From Shinella sp. CPCC 101442 (GTDB lineage: Bacteria; Pseudomonadota; Alphaproteobacteria; Rhizobiales; Rhizobiaceae), in contig NZ_JALIQS010000003.1 in the NCBI RefSeq assembly GCF_024704725.1, positions 372,001-436,000 of the forward strand: DNA of 64,000 nucleotides, written 5' to 3'. A program made the position numbers and the translations under genes. Positions 17,688 through 26,391 of this stretch are shown piece after piece. The notes below the pieces were generated by a model. That model was not told where the DNA came from and did no database searches. It saw only the letters and a list, made by a program, of their open reading frames with translations. Positions within the stretch are counted from its first letter, which is position 1, and every line of letters starts with the position of its first letter.

Positions 17688-18333
17688 GATAGCTCTCCCA
17701 GGCATCGATCGAGACCGTGAGGCCGGGAGCCGCCCCCTCGCCCCAGATCTCTCCGCCGTCGAAAACGACGGTATAGACCCATTGCGGGTTCTCGCCCTTG
17801 CCGTGCGCGTTGTCGTCCGGAAACACGAAGGAGCCCTGCACGGTCTCCACCACGCCCTCCTTGCCCCGCGCATAGCGCGGCAGGCGTGTGTGCGACGTCG
17901 GATTGAAAGTGCGGGTGCGCACACGAGCGCCGGCAGCGAAACGGGGCGCAATATCGACCGGTCTGTCACAGGGGCCGCCCTTGGCGAGCACCGCCGGCAC
18001 CATCTCAGCCTTGAGGACACGCTTCGGCTCGGCGCCCTTTTCCAGCATCCGGCCCTCTATCAGTTCCCTTGCACTGACGAAGCCGTGGCGCTGCAGCAGC
18101 GTTTCCAGCGCGCGGATCCAGATTTCGTAATAGCTCGCCGCAAGATAGGTGGCCGGCGGGATATTTTCGCGGGCATGGCGGCTCTCGTCGATCGTCCAGG
18201 CGCCGAAAGCCCCGCAGGACAATGTCACGCCAAGTGCGCGCTTTTCCCATTCGCCGTGAAAGCAGGGTTCGTTCGGCTCCGGCGCGACCGGGCCGAGGCC
18301 ATGCTGGCCGCCGAGATCGTGCGGGCCGTTCAT
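17674..18333 (-). CDS. Nitrile hydratase subunit beta
   Basis: A 219-residue subunit. The ATG at 18333 overlaps the alpha stop codon in an ATGA arrangement. The N-terminus [16 protein letters not shown] is diagnostic, as are [21 protein letters not shown] and, in the C-terminal barrel, [26 protein letters not shown] and [12 protein letters not shown]. With the alpha subunit it hydrates nitriles to amides in the cytosol. The conserved arginines contacting the alpha-subunit claw are likely among the R residues of ESRHAREN, but I cannot assign them exactly. No dedicated amidase or cobalt transporter adjoins the cluster. Confidence 0.95.
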   Translation of the reverse strand: MNGPHDLGGQHGLGPVAPEPNEPCFHGEWEKRALGVTLSCGAFGAWTIDESRHARENIPPATYLAASYYEIWIRALETLLQRHGFVSARELIEGRMLEKGAEPKRVLKAEMVPAVLAKGGPCDRPVDIAPRFAAGARVRTRTFNPTSHTRLPRYARGKEGVVETVQGSFVFPDDNAHGKGENPQWVYTVVFDGGEIWGEGAAPGLTVSIDAWESYLEPV

Positions 18334-18962
18334 GACCGTACCAACGGCGCGAGCGCCAGTCCGGTGCCGATCATGGCGTCGCGCGTCACGAGATCGGCGA
18401 GCGCCTCCTGATCGAGGCCTTCGGTGCCTGCGGGCCGCTCCGGCACGACGAGGTAACGCAATTCCGCCGTGGAATCCCAGACGCGGATCTTTCTGTCGTC
18501 GGGAAGCGTCACCCCGAATTCCGCCAGCACACCACGCGGATCGATGACGGCGCGCGAGCGATAGGCCGGCGCCTTGTACCAGACAGGCGGCAAGCCAAGC
18601 ACCGACCAGGGATAGCAGGAGCACAGCGTGCAGACGACGAGATTGTGCGTTTCGCCATCGTTGAACACCGCCCGCATATGCTCGCCCTGCCGGCCGGTAT
18701 AGCTGAGGCTGGCGATTGCCTCCGTCGCATCGCGCTTCAGCCAATCGGCGAAATCGGGCTCGGCCCAGGCCTTGGCCACGACGCGCGCGCCGTTGCGTGG
18801 GCCGATCTTCGTCTCGTAGGTCTCGACGATGACGTCGATGGCCTTGGGGTCGATCAGGCCCTTCTGCGCCAAAATGGTTTCGAGCGCCCTGACACGGGCT
18901 TCCATCGGCGAAAAATGGTTGTCGTGATGGTGATGGTCGTCGTGATCGTGGTCATGCGACAC
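18330..18962 (-). CDS. Nitrile hydratase subunit alpha, cobalt type
   Basis: A 210-residue metal subunit. Translation starts with GTG at 18962, 6 bases after GGAGGG. The claw motif CTLCSC is at residues 111-116; Thr as the second residue points to non-corrinoid cobalt, whereas iron enzymes have Ser. The two outer-middle cysteines are normally oxidised to sulfinate and sulfenate. Residues 3-16 are a His/Asp-rich tail ([14 protein letters not shown]) that may collect or hand over the metal; that role is inferred. It heads the alpha-beta-activator cluster and lies 34 bases after a LysE exporter gene on the same strand. Thiocyanate hydrolase has a related motif but a different subunit plan. Confidence 0.95.
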   Translation of the reverse strand: MSHDHDHDDHHHHDNHFSPMEARVRALETILAQKGLIDPKAIDVIVETYETKIGPRNGARVVAKAWAEPDFADWLKRDATEAIASLSYTGRQGEHMRAVFNDGETHNLVVCTLCSCYPWSVLGLPPVWYKAPAYRSRAVIDPRGVLAEFGVTLPDDRKIRVWDSTAELRYLVVPERPAGTEGLDQEALADLVTRDAMIGTGLALAPLVRS

Positions 18963-18996
18963 GGCAGTCCCTCCGGCTTCACCTTTTCATACGCCT

Positions 18997-19590
18997 CTAG
19001 CGCAGCATCGGCCAGAGGCTGGCGACGAGCAGCAGCGCCATGGTGATGTTGAACCACTTCAGCCGCACCGGAACGGACAGCCATTCGCGCAGCGCCGAAC
19101 CGAAGCCGGCCCAGGTCGAAACGCTCGGAAAATTGACGATAGCGAAGGCGACGCCGACGATGAGCACGCTCATCGTGTAATTGGCCGAATTCGTATAGGT
19201 CGCCATGGCCGAGACGGCCATGACCCATGCTTTCGGATTGACCCACTGGAAGGCCGCCGCTTCTAGAAAACTCATCGGCCTTGCCCCCGTCTTACCCTCG
19301 CCGAGCGACCGTGAGGTGCCTATCTTCCAGGCGATCCAGACGAGATATGCGCCGCCCGCAAACTTCAGTACGGTATAGACCATCGGCACAGCCTCCAGCA
19401 GCGCGCCGAGGCCGAAGCCGACGGCCAGCAGCAGCACGAGGAAACCGACGCCGATGCCGCACATATGCGGGATCGTACGCACGAAGCCGAAATTCACCCC
19501 CGAGGCGAAGAGCATCATGTTGTTCGGGCCGGGCGTGATGGATGTCGTGAAGGCGAAGACCAGCAGCGCCAGAAAGATTTCGATCTGCAT
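18997..19590 (-). CDS. LysE family amino acid exporter
   Basis: A 197-residue inner-membrane protein with six predicted spans. The family signature near the N-terminus, FTTSITPGPNNMMLFASG, is present, as is the mid-protein WVNPKAWVMAVSA. Members export basic or neutral amino acids and their analogues. It lies 34 bases upstream of the nitrile hydratase alpha gene on the same strand, so it may be the first gene of that transcript; export of a product or of a toxic amide-like compound is only a guess. It is divergent from the aldo/keto reductase gene. Confidence 0.92.
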   Translation of the reverse strand: MQIEIFLALLVFAFTTSITPGPNNMMLFASGVNFGFVRTIPHMCGIGVGFLVLLLAVGFGLGALLEAVPMVYTVLKFAGGAYLVWIAWKIGTSRSLGEGKTGARPMSFLEAAAFQWVNPKAWVMAVSAMATYTNSANYTMSVLIVGVAFAIVNFPSVSTWAGFGSALREWLSVPVRLKWFNITMALLLVASLWPMLR

Positions 19591-19715
19591 GGCAGGCTCT
19601 TGTTATCCGGATTGTTTTTTCCGATTGATAGCCCATCTCTTGGCGACGACCAGCCAATTCTTGTCATGCATACAATTCCGATTGCTTATGTATGGCGTCT
19701 CTCGTGGAGTGCAGC

Positions 19716-20561
19716 ATGAAAGCGGAACTACCGGCAGTCACCCTTCCCGGCGGACGGCAGGTGCCGGCGCTCGGCCTTGGCACCTGGCATATGGGCGAAG
19801 GCGAGGCGTCGATGGCCGAGGAGGCCGCGAGCCTGCGCGCCGGGCTCGATCTCGGCATGACCGTCATCGACACGGCGGAAATGTATGCCGATGGCGGAGC
19901 AGAAGAAGTTGTCGGTGAAGCGATCAAGGGGCGGCGCGAGGAGGTGTTCCTCGTCAGCAAGGTGCTGCCCTACAATGCCAGCCGCGCCGGCACGATCGCC
20001 GCCTGCGAGGCGAGCCTGAAACGCCTCGGCACCGATCATATCGAGCTTTACCTGCTGCACTGGCGCGGCCGCCATCCGTTCTCCGAGACCGTCGAAGCCT
20101 TCGAGACGCTGAAGACACAAGGCAAGATCGGCGCCTGGGGCGTCTCTAACTTCGACGTCTCCGACATGATAGAGTTGCTTGACGACGCCGAGCCGCTCCG
20201 CCCCGCCGCCAACCAGGTGCTCTACAACCTCGCCCGGCGCGGCATCGAGTACGATCTCCTGCGCTGGAGCCAGGTGCAGGGTATTCCGCTCATGGCCTAT
20301 TCACCGCTCGACGAAGGCCGCCTGCTTGGCCACCCGACGCTGGAGGAGATCGGCCGCATCCACAATGTCGGCTCCGCCCAGATCGCACTCGCCTTCCTGC
20401 TCACCAAGGCCGGCGTCATCGCCATACCGAAATCCGGCTCGCCCGAACGCGTGCGCGACAATTTCCGCGCCTCGGAAATCCGCCTGACCTCGGAGGACCT
20501 GCGCCTGCTCGACGAGGCTTTCCCGCCGCCGACCCGCAAGCGGCCGCTGGAAATGATCTGA
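19716..20561 (+). CDS. Aldo/keto reductase
   Basis: A 281-residue NADPH-dependent TIM-barrel reductase. I prefer ATG 19716 ([13 protein letters not shown]) because GTGGAG lies 6 bases upstream; an in-frame ATG at 19692 would add eight residues. The catalytic tetrad is visible: Asp and Tyr in [12 protein letters not shown], Lys in [10 protein letters not shown], His in YLLHWRG. The NADPH phosphate site is [13 protein letters not shown] near the C-terminus. It reduces aldehydes or ketones; substrate unknown. It ends in a strong terminator that it shares with ilvH. Confidence 0.93.
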   Translation: MKAELPAVTLPGGRQVPALGLGTWHMGEGEASMAEEAASLRAGLDLGMTVIDTAEMYADGGAEEVVGEAIKGRREEVFLVSKVLPYNASRAGTIAACEASLKRLGTDHIELYLLHWRGRHPFSETVEAFETLKTQGKIGAWGVSNFDVSDMIELLDDAEPLRPAANQVLYNLARRGIEYDLLRWSQVQGIPLMAYSPLDEGRLLGHPTLEEIGRIHNVGSAQIALAFLLTKAGVIAIPKSGSPERVRDNFRASEIRLTSEDLRLLDEAFPPPTRKRPLEMI

Positions 20562-20568
20562 TCAAAAG

Positions 20569-20602
20569 AAAAGGGCCTTCCCGAATCCGGAAAGGCCCTT
20601 TT
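20569..20602. terminator. Bidirectional Rho-independent terminator
   Basis: AAAAGGGCCTT and AAGGCCCTTTT form an 11-bp stem around a 12-base loop. A-tracts on the left and T-tracts on the right let it work for both the aldo/keto reductase (plus) and ilvH (minus). Confidence 0.9.
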
Positions 20603-20626
20603 GTCGAATTCGGCTTGTGAGAAAAC

Positions 20627-21199
20627 TCACATCCCCTGCGAACCGCGGTTCATCGCGGCAATGCCGGTGCGGCAGACCTCGACGAGGCCGAGCGGCTTCA
20701 TGATCGCCACGAACTGGTCGATCTTCGACGACTTGCCCGTCAACTCCAGGATGAAGTGATCGGTGGTGGCATCGACAACCTTGGCGTGGAAGGCGTCGGC
20801 AAGACGCAACGTTTCCTGCCGCATCTCGCCGGAGCCGACGACCTTCACCAGCGCCACTTCCCGCTCGATCGGCCGTTCCTGGCCGAGCGCCTTGGCGCGA
20901 ACGGTGAGATCGACCACGCGGTGGACGGGAACGATACGCTCGAGTTGCGACTTGATCTGCTCGAGAACGCTGGGCGTGCCGCGCGTCACGATGGTGATGC
21001 GCGACAGGTGCGATTCATGCTCGGTCTCGGAAACCGTGAGGCTTTCGATGTTGTAGCCGCGACCGGAGAACAGGCCGATGACGCGGGCAAGCACGCCCGG
21101 CTCGTTATCGACCAGTACGGAGAGCGTATGGCTCTCCGCAACCTGGGTTTCCTTGGCGATGAAGTAGGCAGAACCGGTGGGTTGAAGGTGTGCGTTCAT
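20627..21199 (-). CDS. ilvH: Acetolactate synthase, small regulatory subunit
   Basis: A 190-residue regulatory subunit that activates the large subunit and confers valine feedback inhibition. The start at 21199 (MNAHLQPTGSAYF) has AAGGTAG upstream. The N-terminal ACT domain (about residues 22-95) is plain: HTLSVLVDNEPGVLARVIGLFSGRGYNIESLTVSETE. The C-terminal half with DHFILELTGKSSKIDQF is also standard. It lies 19 bases after ilvI on the same strand, forming the ilvIH operon controlled by the upstream attenuator. Complete and of usual length for the type. Confidence 0.97.
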   Translation of the reverse strand: MNAHLQPTGSAYFIAKETQVAESHTLSVLVDNEPGVLARVIGLFSGRGYNIESLTVSETEHESHLSRITIVTRGTPSVLEQIKSQLERIVPVHRVVDLTVRAKALGQERPIEREVALVKVVGSGEMRQETLRLADAFHAKVVDATTDHFILELTGKSSKIDQFVAIMKPLGLVEVCRTGIAAMNRGSQGM

Positions 21200-21218
21200 A
21201 ATCGTTTCTACCTTTTCA

Positions 21219-22997
21219 TCAAACGAGCTGGCGGCCCTTGGCGTCGATCGCATTGGCGACCGCTTCGTCCGTGGCCTCGTCGGGCAGCAGCATTTCGTTG
21301 TGTGCCTTGCCCGACGGGATCATCGGGAAGCAGTTGGCGAGGTTCGCCACGCGGCAATCGAAGATGACGGGACGCTTGACGTCGATCATCTCCTGGATGG
21401 CCGCATCGAGATCGGCAGGCTTGTCGCAGGCGATGCCGACGCCGCCATAGGCGTCCGCCAGCTTGACGAAATCAGGCATCGCTTCCGTGTAGGAGTTCGA
21501 CAGGCGGTTGCCGTGCAGCAACTGCTGCCACTGGCGCACCATGCCCATGTACTGGTTGTTCAGGATGAAGATCTTGACCGGCAGATTGTACTGAACGGCG
21601 CAGCTCATTTCCTGAATGCACATCTGGATCGAGGCATCGCCGGCGATGTCGATGACGAGGCTGTCGCGATGTGCGACCTGCACGCCGATCGCCGCCGGGA
21701 AGCCATAGCCCATAGTGCCGAGACCGCCCGAGGTCATCCAGCGGTTCGGCTGTTCGAAACCGTAGAACTGCGCCGCCCACATCTGGTGCTGGCCGACTTC
21801 CGTCGTAATGTAGGTGTCGCGGTCCTTGGTCAGCTCATAGAGCCGCTGGATCGCGTATTGCGGCATGATCACGTCGTTGCTTGCCTTGTAGGCAAACGAG
21901 TTGCGTGCACGCCACTTGGCAATCGAGGCCCACCAGTCGCCCTGCAGCGACCTGTCGTAATCCTTGGCGCCGGCCCGCCACAGGCGAACCATGTCCTCGA
22001 GGACATTGCCGACGTCGCCGAGGATCGGAACGTCGACGCGGACATTCTTGTTGATCGATGACGGGTCGATGTCGATGTGGATCTTCTTCGAATTCGGCGA
22101 AAACGCATTGAGGCGGCCGGTGATGCGGTCGTCGAAGCGCGCGCCGATGCAGACCATGACGTCGCAGTCATGCATCGCCATGTTCGCTTCGTAGGAACCG
22201 TGCATGCCGAGCATACCCAGCCAGTTCTTGCCCGAAGCCGGATAGGCGCCGAGACCCATCAGCGTTGAGGTGATCGGGAAACCGGTGATCTCGACCAGCT
22301 CGCGCAGCAGGCGCGAAGCCTCCGGACCGGAATTCACGACGCCGCCGCCGGAATAGATGATCGGACGGCGTGCGCCCTTCATCAGGCTGACGGCCGCCTC
22401 GATCGCGCGGGCATCGCCCTGGATCTTCGGCTGGTAGCTTTTCTGGACGGGGGCGGCCGACGGCGGCGTGTAGGTGCCGGTCGCGAACTGCACGTCCTTC
22501 GGAATATCGACGACGACAGGGCCCGGGCGACCGGACTGCGCGACGCGGAAGGCCTCATGGATGATGCGGGCGAGGTCGTTGACGTCCTTGACCAGCCAGT
22601 TGTGCTTGGTGCAGGGGCGCGTGATGCCGACCGTGTCGCATTCCTGGAAGGCATCCGAACCGATGAGCGTGGTCGGAACCTGACCGGTGAGGCAGACGAG
22701 CGGGATGGAATCCATCAACGCATCCTGCAGCGGCGTGACGGCATTCGTCGCGCCCGGACCTGACGTGACGAGCATGACGCCGACCTTGCCGGTGGAGCGG
22801 GCATAGCCTTCGGCCATATGGCCGGCGCCCTGCTCGTGGCGAACGAGAATGTGCTCGATATCGTCCTGCTGGAAGATCTCGTCGTAGATCGGCAGCACGG
22901 CGCCGCCCGGATAGCCGAAGATATGTTCTACGCCGTTGTCTCTCAGGGCCTGCAAGACAATCTCGGCGCCCGTCATCTGGTTTTCTGTTCCGCTCAT
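21219..22997 (-). CDS. ilvI: Acetolactate synthase, large catalytic subunit
   Basis: A 592-residue thiamine diphosphate enzyme that makes acetolactate or acetohydroxybutyrate, the first common step to branched-chain amino acids. The start at 22997 (MSGTENQMTGAEIVLQAL) is the family start. Landmarks in order: FGYPGGAVLPIYDEI, the catalytic Glu in VRHEQGAGHMAEGYAR, the FAD region, and the ThDP-Mg motif GDASIQMCIQEMSCA to ILNNQYMGMVRQWQ. It is the first structural gene after a leader peptide and attenuator (23054-23170) and precedes ilvH. The symbol ilvB is used for the same gene in some rhizobia. Confidence 0.97.
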   Translation of the reverse strand: MSGTENQMTGAEIVLQALRDNGVEHIFGYPGGAVLPIYDEIFQQDDIEHILVRHEQGAGHMAEGYARSTGKVGVMLVTSGPGATNAVTPLQDALMDSIPLVCLTGQVPTTLIGSDAFQECDTVGITRPCTKHNWLVKDVNDLARIIHEAFRVAQSGRPGPVVVDIPKDVQFATGTYTPPSAAPVQKSYQPKIQGDARAIEAAVSLMKGARRPIIYSGGGVVNSGPEASRLLRELVEITGFPITSTLMGLGAYPASGKNWLGMLGMHGSYEANMAMHDCDVMVCIGARFDDRITGRLNAFSPNSKKIHIDIDPSSINKNVRVDVPILGDVGNVLEDMVRLWRAGAKDYDRSLQGDWWASIAKWRARNSFAYKASNDVIMPQYAIQRLYELTKDRDTYITTEVGQHQMWAAQFYGFEQPNRWMTSGGLGTMGYGFPAAIGVQVAHRDSLVIDIAGDASIQMCIQEMSCAVQYNLPVKIFILNNQYMGMVRQWQQLLHGNRLSNSYTEAMPDFVKLADAYGGVGIACDKPADLDAAIQEMIDVKRPVIFDCRVANLANCFPMIPSGKAHNEMLLPDEATDEAVANAIDAKGRQLV

Positions 22998-23053
22998 CGG
23001 TTTCCCGTCCGTCTCTCTTGTATTTCCAGGGTGCTTATCGAATTTTCGGGCAT

Positions 23054-23133
23054 AAAAAAAGGCCCCTTGGAGGAGCCTGCTTACCGCGCATGGGTGCTTT
23101 CGCCGGGTGGTTACACCACCCTGCCCATGCGCG
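23054..23133 (-). promoter_or_regulatory. Transcription attenuator of the ilvIH operon
   Basis: Two competing-type structures lie between the leader peptide and ilvI. First, a 10-bp stem CGCGCATGGG / CCCATGCGCG (23124-23133 with 23085-23094) that encloses a nested GGGTGGT/ACCACCC hairpin and overlaps the end of the leader frame. Second, a terminator GGCTCC-TCCAA-GGGGCC followed by seven T (23054-23076). Ribosome stalling in the leader peptide at the Ile/Leu/Val codons would disturb the first stem and so alter terminator formation. The geometry is seen; the mechanism is the established one for such leaders. Confidence 0.9.
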
Positions 23134-23170
23134 TTCCCACCACAAGAATAATAGCCGTCAAATTTGTCAT
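23111..23170 (-). CDS. ilvIH leader peptide, 19 residues
   Basis: The frame ATG 23170 to TAA 23111 encodes MTNLTAIILVVGTRMGRVV. Eight of 19 residues are Leu, Ile or Val, with a run of Ile-Ile-Leu-Val-Val, which is what an attenuation leader for branched-chain amino acid synthesis should look like. Its end lies in the first attenuator stem, so the position of the translating ribosome can decide which RNA structure forms. The peptide itself probably has no function. Confidence 0.9.
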   Translation of the reverse strand: MTNLTAIILVVGTRMGRVV

Positions 23171-23342
23171 GGGGCGAAGTGTTAGCCACAAAGGCTGCGC
23201 GCGTCAACGCTTTTCCGGATGTTTCGAAACGGCACGGAATCCGGCGCGCGGGTCAAAAGCCGGTCCCGGATCGCCCCGGCACGAAACGTCTTATTAAGCG
23301 GCATCGGCTAGACTTCCGCTTTGATGGCAAGGAGTGCCGTGA

Positions 23343-25478
23343 TTGCTGAACAGTGATTTCCAGAGTTCTATTGTGGCGGGCGAGCAGGAACGCCGGGATG
23401 ACGCGTTGCACGGCAATCGTCTGATGGGCCGCGTCGTGGCCTGCAACGGTTCGCACGCCACCATCAGCGCCGTCGCCGAAAGCGGGCAGACCGCACTGAC
23501 GGAACTGTGGGCCGTGGGTCGCCTGATCTCGATTTCCGTCGGCCGCAATCGCGTGGTCGCTCTCGTCTACTCCATGTCCACCGACCAGCAGAGCTGGGTT
23601 GAAAACCGCGACACCGTCTTCCGCATCGAAGTCGAACTCCTGGGCGAAATCCACATCGGACCGAACGGTCGGGAGGAATTTTCCGCCGGCATCACCGACT
23701 ATCCGCATCTCGGCGCCATCGCGCATCGCATCCGCGCCACCGACCTCGCGAAGGTCTACGACACCGGCAAGAACGACGTCTGCGCCATCGGCAAGCTGAC
23801 GCAGGACGATAGCCTGGACGCCACGATCCACGTCCCTTCCATGCTGGAAAAGCATTTCGCCATCGTCGGAACCACCGGCGTCGGCAAGTCGACCTCCGTC
23901 ACGCTGCTGCTGCACAAGGCCATCCAGGCCGACCCGCGCCTGCGCGTGCTGATCCTCGACCCGCACAATGAATTCGCCTCCGCCTTCGGCGATCTCGCCG
24001 TCGTGATCGACACGGATACGCTGGACCTGCCCTTCTGGCTGTTCCGGCTGGAAGAATTCGCCGAGGTCATCTTCCGTGGACGCCCCCCCGTGCCGGAAGA
24101 AATGGACATACTGCGTGACCTCATTCCCGAGGCGAAGCGCGCCTTCCGCGGTTCCAGCGACAACGGCCTGATGCGCCGCGCCAGCGAAAAGAGTTCGGTC
24201 ACGTCGGATACGCCGGTTCCTTTCCGCATCGCCGACCTGCTGGCGCTCGTCGACGAACGCATCGGCCGCCTCGAAGGCCGGGCCGAGAAGCCGCACCTGC
24301 GCTCGCTCAAGGTCAAGATCATGTCGGCGATCAACGACCCGCGCTATCATTTCATGTTCTCCTCGAACACGATCACCGACACGATCCTCGACACCATTGC
24401 CCGCATCTTCCGCATTCCCGGCGAAGGCAAGCCGGTAACGACCTTCCAGCTCGCCGGCATTCCCTCCGAGGTGGTCAATTCCGTGGCCTCCGTTCTCTGC
24501 CGCATGGCGTTCGAAATCGGCCTGTGGAGCAATGGCGGCGTGCACATGCTGGTGGTCTGCGAAGAGGCGCACCGTTATGTGCCGGCCGATCCCAAGCTCG
24601 GCTTCATGCCGACGCGCCAGGCCATCGCACGCATCGCCAAGGAAGGCCGCAAATACGGCGTTTCGCTCGGCATCATCACGCAGCGCCCCGGCGAACTCGA
24701 TCCAACCATCCTGTCGCAGTGCTCGACGATCTTCGCGATGCGCCTAGCCAACGACCACGACCAGGAGATCATCCGCTCGGCGATCCCCAACTCCTCCTCC
24801 TCGACGACGAGCTTCATCTCCTCGATCGGCAACGGCGAAGCGATCGCCTTCGGCGAGGCCGTCGCGGTGCCGATGCGCATGCGCTTTTCCCGCGTCGAAG
24901 CGGAACGCCTGCCCAAGGCGAACGGCACCGGCGTGAAGATCAGCGAGGAGACGCCGCAAAGCGTCGATGTCCGCAATATCGTCGCGCGCATGCGCGCCAT
25001 TACCGGGCCGGACATTTCCGGCTTCCAGAACGCCTACCTCTCCACGCAGAGCCAGGGCGGCGCGCTGCCGACCGGCTATGAGGACGCGCCCTACGAGGAC
25101 GAGGAAGACTATATCGACACGCTGCAGAACGCCGCGCCTGCGCCACGAACGCCAGCCGCAGCGCCGACGCAGGATCCCTACCGCCCGGCCGCAGCCGCGC
25201 CGGCGCCTGAAACCTATCGGCCCGCCGCAGCACCGCCGACGCATGAGCCTTACCGCCCCGATATGCTGCCGGGCGCAGCCGGTGCCTATGATCCCTCGAC
25301 GCAGGAGCGCTTCGAGACCATCCGCCGCGAACTGACGACGGATCAAGCGCGCCCGGCCGCCGAGCCCTATCGCCAGCCCGCCCGCCCGGCCTTCGGTGAA
25401 CAGGAGCCGCCGAGGCGCGAAGGCTCCATCCGCGACCAGCTGCTCAAAAAACCCCTCAGCAGCCTTATTCGCCGCTGA
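23343..25478 (+). CDS. HerA-like ATPase/DNA translocase
   Basis: A 711-residue protein of the HerA/FtsK superfamily. Translation starts with TTG at 23343, 8 bases after AAGGAG; no better start is in frame. It has an N-terminal HAS-barrel (GRVVACNGSHATISAV), Walker A GTTGVGKST near residue 178, Walker B LVVCEEAHRY near residue 403, and the arginine-type motif LGIITQRPGELDPTILSQC. The last 130 residues are proline-rich and disordered, with repeats of the form (P/T)YRPAAA/PYRPDML. HerA-type pumps form hexamers that move DNA, in archaea with the nuclease NurA; no NurA gene is visible here. The gene is divergent from ilvI and convergent with miaA. Confidence 0.9.
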   Translation: MLNSDFQSSIVAGEQERRDDALHGNRLMGRVVACNGSHATISAVAESGQTALTELWAVGRLISISVGRNRVVALVYSMSTDQQSWVENRDTVFRIEVELLGEIHIGPNGREEFSAGITDYPHLGAIAHRIRATDLAKVYDTGKNDVCAIGKLTQDDSLDATIHVPSMLEKHFAIVGTTGVGKSTSVTLLLHKAIQADPRLRVLILDPHNEFASAFGDLAVVIDTDTLDLPFWLFRLEEFAEVIFRGRPPVPEEMDILRDLIPEAKRAFRGSSDNGLMRRASEKSSVTSDTPVPFRIADLLALVDERIGRLEGRAEKPHLRSLKVKIMSAINDPRYHFMFSSNTITDTILDTIARIFRIPGEGKPVTTFQLAGIPSEVVNSVASVLCRMAFEIGLWSNGGVHMLVVCEEAHRYVPADPKLGFMPTRQAIARIAKEGRKYGVSLGIITQRPGELDPTILSQCSTIFAMRLANDHDQEIIRSAIPNSSSSTTSFISSIGNGEAIAFGEAVAVPMRMRFSRVEAERLPKANGTGVKISEETPQSVDVRNIVARMRAITGPDISGFQNAYLSTQSQGGALPTGYEDAPYEDEEDYIDTLQNAAPAPRTPAAAPTQDPYRPAAAAPAPETYRPAAAPPTHEPYRPDMLPGAAGAYDPSTQERFETIRRELTTDQARPAAEPYRQPARPAFGEQEPPRREGSIRDQLLKKPLSSLIRR

Positions 25479-25484
25479 TCTTCG

Positions 25485-26390
25485 TCAGTTGCCCGCCAGG
25501 GGATCGAACCGCCGCCAGCTCTCGTCAAGCTGGTTGCGGAACCAGGTCATCTGGCGTTTGGCATATTGCCGCGTCGCAGCGGCGCCGCGCTCGATCACCT
25601 CGGTCTCCCGCATCTCGCCCGCCAGCATGGCCGCAATCTGCGGCACGCCGATCGCTTTCATGGCAGGCATGGCCGGTGAAAGGTTCTGGGCAAGCAACGC
25701 CTTCACCTCCTCGACAGCGCCAGCCTTGAGCATCAGGCCGAAGCGCTGATTGATACGCGCGGCCAACACCGCGCGATCCGGCAAAACGACGATTTTTTCC
25801 GCCCGGTCAGGGTCGATCACCGCCGGGACCGTCGCGGACTGGAAGGCCGTGATCGATTTGCCCGTCGCCTCCAGCACCTCAAGCGCACGCAGGATGCGCT
25901 GGCCGTCGCCGGGCATCAGCCGTGCCGCGGTTTGCGGGTCACGCTCCGCAAGGTCCCGGTGCAGCGCTTCTGCCCCTTCATGGATCAGCCGCGCGCGCAC
26001 CCGTTCGCGAATGTCGCCAGGAATCGACGGCATATCCGAAAGGCCGCCCGTCAATGCGCGAAAATAGAGGCCTGTGCCGCCGACGAAGACCGGCAGCTTG
26101 CCGCGCTCGCGCAGCTCCGCTACCAGACCCGTCGCCTCGCGCTGCCAGTCACCGGTGGAATACGCCGCTCCCGCCGGCACTTGGCCGTAGAGCCGATGCT
26201 CGATGCCGCCCATCTCGCTGGGCTGCGGGCGCGCGGTCAGCACATTCAGCGTATCGTAAACCTGCATGCTGTCGGCATTGACCACGACGCCGCCGTGCTC
26301 GGCGGCGAGGCGCACGGCAAGCGCGGACTTGCCGCTGGCCGTCGGGCCCGTTATCAGGATCGCGTCCCGCTTTCGATCAAGGTTTTCCAT
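25485..26390 (-). CDS. miaA: tRNA dimethylallyltransferase
   Basis: A 301-residue enzyme that adds a dimethylallyl group to A37 of tRNAs that read UNN codons. The P-loop GPTASGKSALAVRLA, the site NADSMQVYDTLNVLTARP and the central VGGTGLYFRALTGGL are all present, as is the C-terminal TRQYAKRQMTWFRNQ. I prefer ATG 26390, five bases after GAAGG; ATG 26393 is adjacent. In either case the start codon abuts or overlaps the start codon of serB on the other strand, so each gene's ribosome binding site lies inside the other gene. Confidence 0.96.
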   Translation of the reverse strand: MENLDRKRDAILITGPTASGKSALAVRLAAEHGGVVVNADSMQVYDTLNVLTARPQPSEMGGIEHRLYGQVPAGAAYSTGDWQREATGLVAELRERGKLPVFVGGTGLYFRALTGGLSDMPSIPGDIRERVRARLIHEGAEALHRDLAERDPQTAARLMPGDGQRILRALEVLEATGKSITAFQSATVPAVIDPDRAEKIVVLPDRAVLAARINQRFGLMLKAGAVEEVKALLAQNLSPAMPAMKAIGVPQIAAMLAGEMRETEVIERGAAATRQYAKRQMTWFRNQLDESWRRFDPLAGN

Positions 26391-26391
26391 C

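Noticed and set aside
18330-18962. Thiocyanate hydrolase instead of nitrile hydratase alpha
   Set aside because: The cluster has the alpha-beta-activator plan with a 219-residue beta subunit, whereas thiocyanate hydrolase has three catalytic subunits (alpha, beta, gamma).
23253-24572. Long antisense frame (about 440 codons) over the HerA-like gene
   Set aside because: It mirrors the third-position GC bias of the true gene, lacks family features and has no ribosome binding site.
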